64,000 nt of DNA from Paramecium pentaurelia (GCA_905183005.1 CAJJDO010000099.1:124001-188000); one strand, 5' to 3'. Shown: positions 45,427 through 59,683, numbered from the stretch's first letter. Notes: generated by a model not told the origin, from the letters alone. Numbers and translations: made by a program.

Positions 45427-48400
45427 ATGAATAGTTGTTCTCCAGTATTAAATTAATCCAAAGTGACTACATCTGGATTCTTAAAAAATTTATTAGATTA
45501 TAAAGCTTCTCTAACCTCAAATGGATCTAGCAAAAAATAATCAATTTCAAGTTTTTAGAGAGACATTTCTCATTTAGCTGATTCATTCAGACATAAGACT
45601 TTGTAATAACAAATAAAGGAAAAGTAACAAATAGCAGAAATGCGATTAAATGAATATATACTTAAACAAAAAGAGAGAAAACAAAATCAAGAATATATTA
45701 TGTAAAATCAAAAGTATCACTATAAAACATAAAATATTGAAAACACTTTTGATGATGTTCTATAAATTTTAGAGAAATATTCTGACTTTAATTTAAATTG
45801 GGTAGCTTAAGACTTATAGGAAATAAGTGGAAATAGGAAAAATATAATGTTAAATTTAAAATCAAAATTAGTAAATGGTATAGAAAAGGGGTATTTTGAA
45901 GATATTTAAAGTACTCAAAACACTGAAAGAAAATTATCCATAAAGAAAAAAATAAGTACTTATCTGAATATTATTTGGGATAGTTAAAGAGATGAAACAT
46001 ACAAGTACACATTTCTTTTCAAATGAGCCTACTGGAAGAAATGATGCTATAAATCTAAAAAAATGGTTATAAAATCAAATAGAGAATATATCTTAAAATG
46101 CAAGTATTGATCATAAATCTAAATTATAATAAGCTAGTGATATTTTATTTATTTGTTTGAATGAATTAATTAGATAGGTTTCATTTTAATGTACAGAAAG
46201 AGGATAATTAATGTTAGCTATCTTTAAAGGTTATATAACAGTATTTAGAAAAACAATTAATATGTCAGAGTCTGATAAGTAATAAATATAAATAATGGGT
46301 TATAAAAATTAATTAGAATTATAAGTAGAATTTGAATAATAATAAGATGAATTAAATGAAAAGATATTAGATTACAAGAAAGTAATATAGAAATTAGAAA
46401 ATTAATTGAAAACTTAAAAAGATGATGAATAAAATTTAATTATTATAGTTTAAAAATTGAATAAATAGAATGAACTTGATAAAACTATGAAGAAAAGTGC
46501 TGCAACTTTGATATCAAATTTAAATAGAGAAATTAAAGAATTAAGAAATAAAATATAAAAAATTTAATATATAAAATAATCTGGAAATTAAATTATTAAA
46601 GTAGAAGAAGAAGAAGATGAATAAGATTTATCATTATCTTAAGTATTAAAAGAAGTTGAATAAAAAACATCTGTTGAATAAAATCCTGATATTGTTGTTA
46701 AAGATATTGTTGATGAACCACCAAAGATAACTTACTCTGTTTATTGTTAAACTGAAATACCATTACGTACTTTTGAAATTTAAACTGATTTAAATTTAAT
46801 TGGTTCATAATATGATAGAATAATCAATCAATAAGAATTAGATTAACATTTAAAAGAATTTCAACTTAAAGAATAAATGGGTTTCTTTCTTTCAGATGAT
46901 CAATAATAAATAAACAATAATAAAAATTGTTAATGTTATCCATAAATGTATTAAGCAAAAGAATAGAGAGCAAGTTTAATTAGAATATTAGATGGATTAC
47001 CAGGTAATATGGATCATATAAAAAATATGAAAAAGGAAGATATGTTTGATTTATTTGTCAATAATATGAAAACATTGAGAGAATTATTTGATAAAGAAGA
47101 ACCATAAGAAAAATAAGTTTTGAGTGATTCTGAATAATCAATGTATGTAGAGCCTCCAGAAATAAATAGTGATGAGAGAAGATCTATTAATAATAAGGAT
47201 TCTAAAAATAATATTAGATTGATTGCAGAAGTTGCAGAAATGGATGAAGCTTCTCCAATGCCAAATGGTTAATAAAGAATTAATTTTAGTTTAAAGAAAT
47301 TATCATTTGAGAAAATAGAAGTTTAAACAATTAAAAATAATACAAATTCTTAAAAATAAAATCAAAAATCTAATAAAAAATAACTTGAAAAAATGTTTAG
47401 TTCAGATAAGTTGACATTACCAATTGTAAAAGAATTTTAAACAAATGAACTTACATAGACATAAATGCTTACTAATTCAAATACACATATTAATACTATA
47501 AATACAAATTCTTCTATCATTTAAAGTAGTCAAAATTTATAAACTAATACTATAAGTAATAAATTTGGATTAAGTAGACAAGAATAGATTTAATTGAAAA
47601 CTTAAGTTGCTATGTTAATTATGTTGTATAACTTATAAATTTAAAAATAATAAAATTTAACTAAATCTATGAATGATTTTGCAGGATTATTAAATTAATT
47701 ATTTTCATTTACTAGAAAATTGATGATTCATATATTAAGAACATAATAATAATCTCATAAATAAATAGCTGAATAATTCTTAGTAGAATATGATTCTTTA
47801 CGTAAAAGAATGCCTGTAGAACTAGATGCAGAAATTTAAGAAGAAGAATATCTAATAACTGAATTTGATGAAGAAGAAGAGAAAGAGAAGAAAAAATAAA
47901 TACTTTTTAAAAAAAAGAAAAATAGAATTACAAAAGCTTTGCAATTTAATTTTTAATAAAAATAAAATAAAGTAAATGTAATTGATAGATTGATGCATCC
48001 AGGAGTAATATTAGCAATTAAAGCTAAAGAATAATCATATTTATTTAAAAAAGTTGTAAATTATTGGCCTTTAAAAAATGTATTAAGAACAATTACATAA
48101 TTATATGATGAAAAAATTAGAAGTAGTAAAGATAATGAATCACAAAAGGATCTTGAAATGCAAATCTTTGTTTTTAATAATTTTTTAAATAGATATGGAT
48201 TTAAGAATGTTGCTGAAAAGAAATATTTACAATTTCTACTTTCTGTTATTCATTTCTCATCTATTTTTAGAGTAAATGTATTTGCAAGAATGATTGCTAT
48301 ATTATAAGATGAACATTTGAATTTTTCAATAGAAGAATCATCTTTCTTTTTATAAGGTTATGATTTCATGTGTTCTGAATCATCTTTAGGAGTTAATGTT

Positions 48401-49183
48401 GTTTAAAGTGAAAGTGAATAAAAATTTCATGTTCCTTACTTAAGAGCTTTGGATTATATGAAAGTATATTTAGAAAATAAAATGATGGAAGATGAACTTA
48501 GAGATTTGAAAATTGATTTAGAAAATTTAAAGGAACCAGATCCTAAGAATTTAAATAAATAAGGATTGATTGATGTTGATAATTTCCTTGTTAAAGTAAT
48601 GAATAAATATAGAATTATTACAACCAGAACTAAAGAATTTGTAATTCATGCATTTTAAGCAGCAGATTTAGATGGAAATAAAAAAATTAATAATAATGAA
48701 TTTATTACTTTATTTAGACATATAGAACATCAAAAATTTAATTTTAAAGATGCTATGAATTTATTTTATGAGTAAGCTGACATTATATAAGGAGAAGAAC
48801 GAAATTTATCATTTAATAGATTTACTTCATTATGTGTTAGTCAATAGATCTTTACTTTCTAAGCTCTAAATCATTTTATCAATGTTAAGACAAATGATGA
48901 TGTAGAGAAATAATTTTAATAAATAAGATAAGAATGGTCTAATTATAAAATGGATATTGAAGGCACTTTAAAAGAATTATAACCATATGTTACTCCAGAA
49001 ATCTTTTAAGAGTGGAATACTATTTTGAAAACTCTTGAGTAAAGAATAATTAGTTAATCAAATTAATAATCAAACATAAAACCTATCTTAATAGCTCATA
49101 GAATATTAAAATTAGAATTACAGAGATTATTACATGTTGGACATTAAGAAGATGATATTGATGAAAATACAATTATTTAATGA
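45427..49183 (+). CDS. Large axonemal dynein light chain-domain protein (AXDND1-like)
   Basis: 1242 residues with a single 28 nt intron near codon 176. At roughly residue 230, FICLNELIRQVSFQCTERGQLMLAIFKGY matches the core of the p28/DNALI1-type axonemal dynein light chain domain (NELIRQV-x-x-C-x-ERG), followed by a long coiled coil (EQQQDELNEKILDYKKV). The middle is acidic and Ser/Asn/Gln-rich. The C-terminal 400 residues are helical and contain an EF-hand-like loop (DLDGNKKINNNE). Size and layout recall vertebrate AXDND1, a sperm-flagellum protein. A structural or regulatory role in the ciliary axoneme is inferred. Confidence 0.7.
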
Positions 49184-49231
49184 ACAAAGTTATATAATAT
49201 TAACAAACGCTTCTTTATATATAAATATAAA

Positions 49232-49704
49232 TCATACAGGACTTATTTAAATATCTTATTTAAGTTTTCTTATGTCCCCAGAAAACATATAATCTTATAA
49301 TTATCTATGATATTATATAAACTATCTATCTAATAATTCATATTAAGCTCTTTGACCAAATATAGATTGTACCTTTATTATATAGATATCAAAATTACTT
49401 GGAGTGGTCCAAATAGTAATAAAGCTTTTGTTAATATTCTAGCCCATCTTTTCTCAATTCTATTAAGGAAGGGAATTTTTTTATAGAAAATAACTGATAA
49501 AGCAGATACTGTAAATACACCTCCTCCCAAATAGACATAATATTTATATAACTCTTATTATTCTTTTTATTCATTCTGAGAAAATAAAACCATTTATTTT
49601 TAATGCCTTATGGGATTGAATAATTAATCTGTAAACTCCTATAAACTTACTTATTTGATATGTTTGTATATGTAATCATTCCCATAGAAATCTCTTTGCT
49701 GCAT
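49232..49704 (-). CDS. Small two-span membrane protein, unidentified
   Basis: 148 residues, one 26 nt intron. After a polar N-terminus (MQQRDFYGNDYIYKH) come two hydrophobic segments, YYVYLGGGVFTVSALSVIFY and ILTKALLLFGPLQ, separated by a short basic loop (KKIPFLNRIEKRWAR). The C-terminus is polar (RAQYELLDRQFIQYHRQ). The hairpin with a positively charged loop is typical of mitochondrial inner-membrane or ER proteins. I do not recognise the family. Convergent with the axonemal gene; 48 bp between stops. Confidence 0.62.
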
Positions 49705-49958
49705 CATAGATAAAATTTAATTATTTTTATTGCAATTTATATTACTAAAAATGATAAAGGTTTACTCTATAAAATTCTATGTATTCTTTATATTATTATG
49801 AAAATGTAAAAATTGAATTATATATATATAATAGCTGATTGAAAATGAATTAAATAATATTTTATAATACAAATCTTCAAAGTATAGAAGTTCTTTATTA
49901 TTGAAATATCTAATTTAATTGATTGATTTATATTATATTACTAAAAATTAATTATAAA

Positions 49959-51383
49959 ATGGGAAATGAATTTTGCCTATCCAAAAGATCACCAAAACGG
50001 ACAATTTTAAATGACGATGAGAGACAATAAGTAAAAAGATTGTACAAGAAGCTCATTTCTAGACATGATGAGTAAGTTATTAATTTGATTATTGAACTTA
50101 CAAGAATGATTATTTGAATGAAGAATGTTTTCAGTATCTCCTGAAAAATAGACCAACCATTGCTTTGAAATTATTTAAATACATGGTCTTTCATCACTCT
50201 GATGAACGACCATCATTTGAGGCTTTTGAAGATTTGGGTAAGAAACTAATCTAATAAACATAGTTGGTAAATTGACTAAACCAGAAACTCTGAATAGAAT
50301 GACTAGAACAGAATAATATTCAATAATTTCAATTTAAAAGATAAATATGGCTAAAATTGATTATGATTAGGAAAAAATCTCATATTTAGATGCATTTGAT
50401 TTATTAAGTGAAATCGAATACTTCATATGGGAATAAGGATATTTTGTTACAGATTATTTAATCTAAGATGAATACACTACAAGATCAATCCTAAGTAGAT
50501 TATTTACATCTTCTGCTGGTTCTATAATGTTCTATGAACTTACAATATTTTTAGAACAAAACTTTCCTTGTTTATCAATATTATTAACAAAATATTTCAA
50601 TTAATTATTTATTTCTTAAAGAAATTATAATTAATTATCTAAATTTCAAAAACCCTCATATTTAGTTAATAATTCTACTTTTGGATATATGGCCATTAGT
50701 AGTTCTATTATTTAAGAAGCAGATTCATTTGAATTGTTATGGACAAGTGTAAGAGGATGGAGTTTTGATTAATTATATTCAGCTTTAATAGGATTTAAGG
50801 GAGCAACACTTATTTTAATTAAATTTGATGATAGTACTGAAAATGATAGTGATGAAGAAGAAAATGCAAAACAAAAAAAAATAAAAATTAAAAGTAATAA
50901 ACATTGTATTGTGGCAGCATTAAATTCAACATAATGGATAGAAACAAATTCATATTAAGGAACTAGTCAATCAATATTATTTTAATTATATCCCACTTAT
51001 AATCCTTTTAATGTAGCAAATGATGTTTTTAAATCCAAAAGACCTGGATCTTAAAATTATTGTTATATAAATAAAACAGATAATAAGAAAGGATTAGGTT
51101 TTGGAGGAGATATGAAATAATTTAGATTATGGATTTCAGCCTAAAATATGTAATAATCAAGTTATGCAGCAAAGCAAGGAGAACCATATATAAAAGGTAT
51201 TTAATAATAAATAAATTTATTATAGGAGATTTGATTGATCCTTCAATTTAGACACCTACAATCACATATATAGAGGCATGGGGAGTAGGTAATTAAAATT
51301 TGGAATGTGAAAGTAGTAGTGAAGAAGAAATAAAGTGTTATAGAGAATCTACGAATGATTTATTATTAAAATATCAATCATGA
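49959..51383 (+). CDS. TLDc-domain protein, MEAK7/TLDC1-like
   Basis: 446 residues, introns of 29, 26 and 29 nt; exact multiple of three. MGNEFCLSK at the N-terminus is a myristoylation signal, as in MEAK7. Residues ~220-430 form a TLDc domain: LWTSVRGWSFDQLYSALIGFKGATLILIK, then FQLYPTYNPF, GLGFGGD, FRLWIS and the closing TYIEAWGVG. An acidic insert (DDSTENDSDEEEN) splits the domain. TLDc proteins protect against oxidative stress or, for MEAK7 and relatives, act at lysosomes, with some binding V-ATPase. A lysosomal membrane role is therefore an inference. Confidence 0.82.
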
Positions 51384-51595
51384 TTATTAGTAATCTAACA
51401 ATATAATATTCAAAATCTAAATAAATAAAATTATATATTTTATAATAATTTATAAATAGAACTAATTATAAGATAATATATATCTTGAATAAATTTATTG
51501 CATATTTATATAATACTAATTTGTGATTGCAATGGATAATAAGAGAGAATTTAAATATATTTTGAATTGATAATAAATCATTAATATTAATAAAA

Positions 51596-52261
51596 ATGAT
51601 GTTCAACTTAAAAACTGAAGAGTCTTTTGAATTAAATACAAATATTAGAAATGATTTATAAATGTAAAAGTCTGATCGAAAATTTGTTTTGCATGCTAAT
51701 CTAAATGAAATATCAAGTAAAAAATATTATAAGGAAAGAAGATTAGTTCTACCTTAAATTTATGTTCCCTATTATTAAACATAATAATCAGAAGATAGAA
51801 ATCCTGGTATTCACATTTTGAGAAAGTAGTTAGAATGCATAAAATTACCTGAAATTGATGAGAAATTCTTTATAAAAAAGAGTAATAATACAGATTTGAT
51901 AAAGAAACCAAAAATTTATTCACATTCTCATTAAGTATCAAGAGAAGAATTTGAATTTTTTAACTCTGATAAAAACATTAATTATTAATTTATTAAAAAA
52001 GTAGATTTTTAAGACAATGTAATGATTTATGATTATGTCAATCAAACATAAAAAAAAGATTGTATAAATGGTTAAGGTAGATCTATAAAATTAAGAAGAT
52101 TATTAACAAGAAAGATTAGTGATGATCTCACTAAATAATACAAGAAAGAGAATAATTTATATAGATTAAATACAAAATCCCATTTTTTCTAAGAAAATGA
52201 AAAAGAATAAATGAAATTAGCCATTAATGAATAATTTTAAATTTATGATCTATAATTTTGA
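51596..52261 (+). CDS. Unidentified 221-residue protein
   Basis: Single exon from tandem ATGs at 51596 to TGA 52259-52261. Basic and polar, with KERRLVLPQIYVPYYQTQ and GQGRSIKLRRLLTRKI as the most conserved-looking stretches. No membrane segment, signal peptide or zinc motif. The long TGA-free frame with even composition supports coding; function unknown. Confidence 0.6.
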
Positions 52262-52433
52262 AAAATCATATTTTATATATAATTTTTTAATTTTGAGACT
52301 TAGGAATTAGATTTATTATTAAAAATTTTATAAAGAATTATTTATTAATTAGTTATTAAAAATCATTTTTTTAATACTTTTAAAAATAAATTTTGGATCA
52401 GATATTAAAAAAGTCTAATTATTATAAATTATA

Positions 52434-55400
52434 ATGGAAACTAAGTCTGAATATGGTCTATCGAAAGAAGGGTAAAGTTCTTTGGGTAAAGTTGTTGTTG
52501 AGATAAAGAATGTTCTATTTTCAGTGACAAGGTAAATGCTAATTGATGATGATCCATCATTACTTTTAAGCATTGCTTCACTATTAATCCAATTATTTTA
52601 GATGACTCATATTTGTTTTAATAGAAATCTTTATAAGGCTTGGAAACATGATGAAATAGCTGAATAAGTAAGTTAGATAACTGGCTATGTTCTATTATCA
52701 CCATAATATGATAAGATGTCATATTCAACTATGGTAATATTAACATATTTATTTGTTGGCATCATTGCATTAGAAATTTTACTATATTTAGTATTAAGTA
52801 ATAGAACAGAGAAATTGAGCAAAACTTTACCTATGGCTATGTTAAAATCAATAATAAATTTGATGCTTTCAATTTTATATATGCCAATAGTAGATTTATT
52901 TATTTCAGTATGGACATGTCAAGACTCTTATCACTTTTCATTTACAAATTATGAATGTTGGACAGGCAGTCATACAGTTCATTCAATTGTAGCAATAATC
53001 TTTTTGATAATATTCTACACTTTGAGTGCTATTCATTCATTTCTCTATTATGAAGCTCGATTTGTTTATACTAATCCATTATCAAAATAGAATGGATTTG
53101 ATGATTTTATTTTAAAAACATATATTGTGATTCAAGTATTGAATTACTCATTTATTGAATCATAATATGTTTAAGTGATTTTAATAACCTTTGGAAACAT
53201 AACTCTCTATATATATAATTATCATTATAATACACATAACAATTTGATTATATACAAATTATGGTAAATGATAATAGCAATAAATAATTGGACTTGCATA
53301 ATGTTAGCCTTCAGTAAGATTCTAGAAGATGTTATATTTAGAGGTACAATATATGCATGGCTTTTGGGAATACCTTTATTAATTATAATTGTAATATAAA
53401 ATCCTGAAGAAAGAATGGATTTATTATTATTGGATAATATGAAAGGAACAATAAATTAGATATTGTTATAGTAACATCATTTATTGAGATTGCATAATTG
53501 GAATACTCAATTATTTAATATCATTTTAGATGGATATTTAAAAACTCATAATTAAACATGTATTAGACCTGATTGTGGTAAAGAATTAATTAAGATCATT
53601 TAACAAAATTATTTAGATGCAAGTAAAAGATTTCCATATGATTATCAATTAAAGATTAGATATGGATTCTTTTTACTTCATATTAATTAACGGTAATATG
53701 CTTTATAGGAATTCAATTAAGCTTAAAATTTAAATCCTACAATGGATTATGAATTTGTATTGTTTAGATACAAGAAAATAATTGAAGATGAAATGAATGA
53801 TTAAAATGTTGAATAGATAGATACTCATAATGAAGCTATTTATTTAAATATTATTAAGAATTTTCAAAGTAAGATAGAAAGAGTTACTTTAATAAATATG
53901 GATTTTTGGTCATAATTATAAGAAGATTATCCAGATTTAGGAAAATTGAATTAGATAGGTTTAAATATTCATAATTTAATGAATGAAATTGAAATGACAT
54001 GGAATCGATTGTAAAAGACTAAATAAAATACATAAAAGAGTTTAAAAATGTATAGTAAATTTATGATTGATGTTGTATAAGATTAAGAATATGGTGAATT
54101 GTTATATGAGAAATCTAGAGTTATGGATGCATCTTATATAAGAAAAGGTATATAGATGGCAAGTAAGGAAGAAATCAGTATGGAAAGTCTACCAACAATG
54201 ATAATATCATTAGCTCCTGATAAATTTGGTTAAATTATTAATCTAAATACTGCATGTCATGTATTTGGTTATATGAAGAATGAATTAATTAATAGGAAAT
54301 TGAATGTTTTAATCCCTAATATATTTTAAAAAGCTCATGATTAATTAATGAAATTAGGATTTGATTAAAAATTGAGTAAAGAAAGATCTATTTATGTTAA
54401 GAATAAATAGAATTATATAATACCATGTATAATAGAAATGAAATCATTAACATCTTTAGATTAATCAATTATGATAATAGCATAATTTAAATTATTCAAA
54501 CCATATAAATAAACTTGTCATATATTATTTGATAGTGATGATATTATAGATTCAATATCATTTAATTGTATAAGTTTACTTGGTTTGGATTTACGTTTGA
54601 TTTAGAATAAGAAATTATTGGTTAGTGAAATATTTCCATAATTATAAGATAAGAGTGAATTCTTAATTAAAGGTGGAGGTGTAATTTAATATAAGATTCC
54701 AGAAGATATAGCTAGTGGTTTGATTTAATCAAATGAATATATTGATGAGAAGGCTAAGTTCTCATAAGAATTTGTATGTACATTAAATTCAGTGACATTA
54801 AATAATTAATAATTAGGATATATGATGAAATTAGAATAAAAAGAGAATGAAAATAGATTAATTCCATTAAAAAAATAAAGATCTAATTTTTAATTTAAAT
54901 ATAATGTTGGTAAGAAGATATATTTAGGTGAATTTTCTACTGATCAAGTCTCAGCTATTCATGATTTATCTTCAATACATGATTAAACTGTTGATGTTAG
55001 TGCTATGTCTATTAAAAATTAATCAATTACATAAGTAAAATCATCAGAAGATTAAAAATTTGATTATGGTGAAGGTATTAAAACATTACAACTTTTTTAA
55101 AATCGTATTCAAGAAATTGATAAAGAGGAAATTATAGAAGAATTTGATGAAGAACATTAATAAAGTGTATTTTAAAATAATATTGAATCATAATAAGAAA
55201 ATGAAAGTAATATTAATAATAATATATTTAAATCAAGAGCATCATTATAAGAATAAATTAAAAATTAAGGTAGAATTTCTATTATATAAAAAATGATTTG
55301 GTTTACAAACATTTTATATTTAATAATTACAGCTTTAGCATTTTTTGAATTTTTTTATTTAAATCAATAATATAATGAAATTGAAGAAAATATCAATCTT

Positions 55401-57126
55401 ATTGGTAAAGAAAATCAAATGCATGCTGGATTATAATCTATTTTGACTAATGTATAAAATTTGAAGATGTTAAACTTAGGTGTATGGTAGAATACAAATA
55501 AATCTACATATGAAATAAGTTAAAAAGAAGCACTTATTAAATAATTAAATTATATATAAGATTTAAATAAGGAAGTATTAATGAGTGATCTAAAATTAAC
55601 AGACATTTATTCTAATCTTAAAGTTTCAGATGCTATTAAAATGTATTTTAGCACAAATTAAAGCTAATAGTATGATTTTATGGAAGCCACTCAATAAATT
55701 ATAAGTAAAGGAATTGAAGTATCAAATCTCCCTTTAAGAGAAATTACAGAATACTAAACTAGTGTTTTTTTTGTAGAATACAATCTTTTAAATGAATATT
55801 GGATGGCTTTATAAGAAGTGTCAGATTAATTTATTTTAGCATTAAATGACAGAACTACTAAACAGGAGAAAGTTGAAGTTATTGTTATTACACTTTCTGC
55901 TATTATGTTATTTATGACTTTGATTATTTATTCTATATCAATTATTCTATTAGCATAAATGAGATTATCAATACTATAATTATTTTTAGATATTCCAGAA
56001 AAAACAGTAAAATATTTCTATAGTAAATGTGAAAATTATATAAGTAATTTATAAGTAGGAGATGAAGATGAAAATGTTTCATTTTAAGAAGATTTAGAAG
56101 AATAGGCAGAGTTGAATAAAACATTAAAATCAAGAAAGAAGAAAAAGAAGTTTATTAATTCTAATTAAAATCATAAGGATCATATTTTACTATTTGTATT
56201 TTCTGTTATGATCTTATAAGGATATTTCATATTTGCTTATTTTGTAACTTAAAATGAATTAAATAATTTAAATTAATAAATACCTGAATTTAATATCACA
56301 ACAAGATGTGAAGGTTTTTATAGATTTTGTGATAATTCAGAAAGATAACTCTTTTATAATCAAGAAATTCGATTACTAAATCAATAGCCTTATGAAGTTA
56401 TCAAATAAAATATAAAAGATATGTATGCATATGATACATAAATGTAATAACAACATGCTTTGAATATTGATGTGTAAAACTCAAATTATAGATCTATTTA
56501 TGATCATATTATGATGTCTGATCCATGTGATGTGTTACCATCATATGGATCTCCAGATACACTTACTTGTCAAGCTTTTGCTAGAGGAGCTTTGGCATAA
56601 GGAAATTCGATAGGAGTAGCAAGATATATAGAGAATTTAAGATACATAATAACTATTTATGACAAATTCAAAGGTCTTGGATCTACACCCAATTTCACAA
56701 CTGTTGCAAGAGGGGATGCTGTGTATTCTAAGATAGTTGATGATCCTGAAAAGAATAACATATTAAATTTGAATAATTTCAATCAAACTAAAGAGGCTAG
56801 AACCTATTAATCTTATTATTTAACATGTAAATAATTTATTTATATTATTATTTTTAGCATCTTTTCAATACTTGATTGATCATATAATAGATGGATTCAG
56901 TTAAGATTTAAGTGATCATATAGCTTAGAAATTGGCAGTATTTATTGTTTTTAATGTTGTTCTTTTCATAATGTAATTTTTAATTATGTATCCATTCCTT
57001 TTGAAATTGAATAAACAAATATCAAATACAAGATTATTATTGACAATGATCCCATTGCGACTAATACTCAAAATATACTCTATTAGAAACTTTATCAAAA
57101 ATAATTTATCTGATATTTAATATTGA
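52434..57126 (+). CDS. Giant multi-pass membrane protein with PAS domain (TmcB-like family of ciliates)
   Basis: 1540 residues, introns of 39 and 31 nt. Residues ~85-330 carry about six hydrophobic segments (TYLFVGIIALEILLYLVLS, IVAIIFLIIFYTLSA, AWLLGIPLLIIIVIQ). A short TPR-like helical stretch follows near 380 (RYGFFLLHINQRQYALQEFNQAQ). A PAS domain lies at ~570-690 (GQIINLNTACHVFGYMKNELI). The C-terminal half has three more membrane segments around 970, 1160 and 1260 and a Cys-containing extracellular-type loop (RCEGFYRFCDN). Proteins of this layout are numerous in ciliates, and their function is not known to me. Ligand or redox sensing through the PAS domain is a guess. Confidence 0.75.
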
Positions 57127-57139
57127 AATAATTTTATAA

Positions 57140-57974
57140 ATGAAAAAATCTCCTCCACATCAAAAAAAAGAGAAAAGTCTCGAAAAACAAGGAGATCAAG
57201 ATAAACAAGAGAAATTCGAAAAATCCCATAAAACCCTTTAACCTCTAGATAAAGTTAGAATACCTAGAAATGTGAACTTTTATCTCCACTTTCTATAACA
57301 TCCAGAAATCACAGAAAATGATATTGAATGGGTTTTACAACTTAGACATTGGGATGCTGTATGTCTATTTTATATTAAATATCTAGAATAAAATGAAAGA
57401 GTTACTTAGTAAAATACCTAATCAACCATATTCTCTTGCTGATAAAAAAACCATATTCTCTGAAAAAAAGCATGACGTATAGGATATCAAAAACAAAGAC
57501 AATGTTGCTAGTTTCATGCATCTACTTAATCATCGTTTAGGATTGAGTGCATCTGGAAGTTTAGCAGATTTTGAAACTGGATTGAGAAGATATCAAGATA
57601 ATGATGATAATCTTAGCAAAAGAGAAAAAGGATGGTGGTATATACCAAAGAAGGATCGACATGATTTTCCAGAATTTCCTAAACCTTATAAAGAGTAGAT
57701 GGAACTTAAAAAGTCTTTCAGTACTGGCAAGTTTAATACTATGAAATTCACATACTCTGGTTTTGAAGGAATGCAAGAACTACCACCTTATACCATGAAA
57801 TTTAAGCAAGGTAATTGTGGAAGTGTCAAACATTTATTTGGTCCAGATGTCAGAATGTCTCAAGGATAATGGGAAGAAGGATTAAGAGATTCATATAATA
57901 AGAGAATACCATAATAAAATCGAAATAAAGAAGAGAGTAAAAACAAAAAGAAATTGGATCCAATCAAGAAATGA
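57140..57974 (+). CDS. Unidentified 268-residue basic protein
   Basis: One 28 nt intron; starts 14 bp after the previous stop. The protein is Lys-rich at both ends, with a conserved-looking middle: NFYLHFLQHPEITENDIEWVLQLRHWD, FMHLLNHRLGLSASGSL, KGWWYIPKKDRHDFPEFPKPY and a Gly/Ser turn (GNCGSVKHLFGPD). No membrane segment or known catalytic motif. The aromatic/Pro-rich segments recall ciliary microtubule-associated proteins, but I cannot place it. Confidence 0.6.
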
Positions 57975-58793
57975 TTTAAATTTATTAATTTGTTATAAAT
58001 ATATATTTCAAATCTAATCTAATATATTATTTAATTCTATGTATATATATATTCTAAAAATATGTTAGTATTATTTATAAGGAATTCTTCATTCAAATAT
58101 AAGTATTCAATATATTAATTGGATCTATAAATTATTTGATACGTATTAAAAATAAATCTGAATCTCTAAATCGAAGAATATTTATGATGCAATTAATGTT
58201 AACATGTATTTTAGTCGATATAATTCAACTTATTTTATATTAAAATCAATTTCAAATATTTTTGTTAATGCTTGATCAAAATTTGAGAGGAGAGAACCTC
58301 AAAAATCTGAAGGCCTACATTCTATTTAGAATAAAGAATTATATATATAGATTAAATTATTATTAATTAAAGAACTAAAAAATATTGTTATTGATTTCTG
58401 TAAAAAATTGCAATTCATATATATATATATAACTAATCAAAATAATATAGAAACTATTACAAATGTATACCTTAATAATTAAAATATATTAACTTATAGT
58501 ATGTCACAAAAGGTGAACATATTTATTAGTGGCTATACATATATATGAAGAAAATTAGAAGACAGAGAAATATTAATAAATAATCAAATTCACTACAAAT
58601 CTAATAGGGTTAAAAATTTAATTTTTAAGATGCATAATCAATGAGAGATTATGATGTTTAGGGTAACATGAAAAAATATTATATAAGATATTGAAAAGCT
58701 AGTATTTGTCGAAGGAGTGATGATGATATGTAGTGTTGAATAATAAAGTTAATATATTGGATTGAATAAAAATTTAATTTTAAATTATAATTT
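57975..58793. other. Intergenic region upstream of fibrillarin
   Basis: About 820 bp, AT-rich with TATATA runs near 58,040 and 58,420. It holds the fibrillarin promoter; no coding region supported. Confidence 0.55.
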
Positions 58794-59683
58794 ATGGGCA
58801 GAGACTTCAGAGGAGGTAGAGGAGATACACGAGGAGGTGGTAGAGGAGGAGATAGAGGAAGAGGAGCTCCTAGAGGCAGAGGAGCCCCAAGAGGCGGAAG
58901 AGGAGGTCGTATGGGCGGAGCTCCAAAAGCGTTCGTAGTTCCTCATCCAAGATTGGCTGGAGTGTTTGTGGCTAAGGGATAATAAGAGGCTTTGGTTACT
59001 AAGAACATGGTGCCAGGAGAATCAGTTTATAATGAAAAGAGGATATCTGTTGAAGACAAATAAACAGGGGAGAAAGTAGAATATAGAGTTTGGAATCCAT
59101 TCAGATCAAAGATAGCAGCTGGAGTAATAGGAGGAGTGAGTGATATTTTCATAAAGCCAGGAGCTAAAGTTTTATATTTGGGAGCTGCATCAGGAACCAC
59201 AGTTTCTCATGTGTCAGATATTATAGGATCAGAAGGTATACAAATAAAGTTTAGTGTAGGTGTCGTATATGCTGTAGAGTTCTCTCATAGATCAGGTAGA
59301 GATCTTGTTAATATGGCAAAGAAGCGAACAAATATTGTTCCTATTATTGCTGATGCTAGAAAGCCTTTAGAATACAGGATGCTTGTTGGAATGGTTGATG
59401 TTGTATTTGCTGATGTAGCATAACCAGATTAAGCAAGAATTGTGGGATTGAACTCACAATATTTCTTGAAGAAGGGTGGTCATTTTATGATCTCCATCAA
59501 AGCTAATTGCATTGATTCCACTAATAGAGCTGAAGTTGTCTTTTAGCATGAAGTGCAAAGATTAAAGGTATATTAAAATTCTTATTATTTTAATAGGATG
59601 AAGGTCTTACCCCATAAGAATAATTGACTTTAGAACCTTATGAAAGAGATCATGCTATTGTTATTGGAGTATATAATGTTTGA
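58794..59683 (+). CDS. FBL: Fibrillarin, box C/D snoRNP 2'-O-methyltransferase
   Basis: 278 residues, introns of 24 and 29 nt. The first ~40 residues are a Gly/Arg-rich (RGG) domain. The methyltransferase domain starts at AFVVPHPRLAGVFVAKG and shows motif I VLYLGAASGTTVSHVSD, the VVYAVEFSHRSGRDL strand, DARKP and FADVAQPDQ, ending VIGVYNV. Using S-adenosylmethionine, fibrillarin methylates rRNA ribose positions guided by C/D snoRNAs in the nucleolus. The 24 nt intron within EG|VV is in frame and TGA-free, so an unspliced ORF also exists; family alignment favours splicing. The use of GGA/GGT and AGA codons in the RGG region makes it locally GC-rich. Confidence 0.97.
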
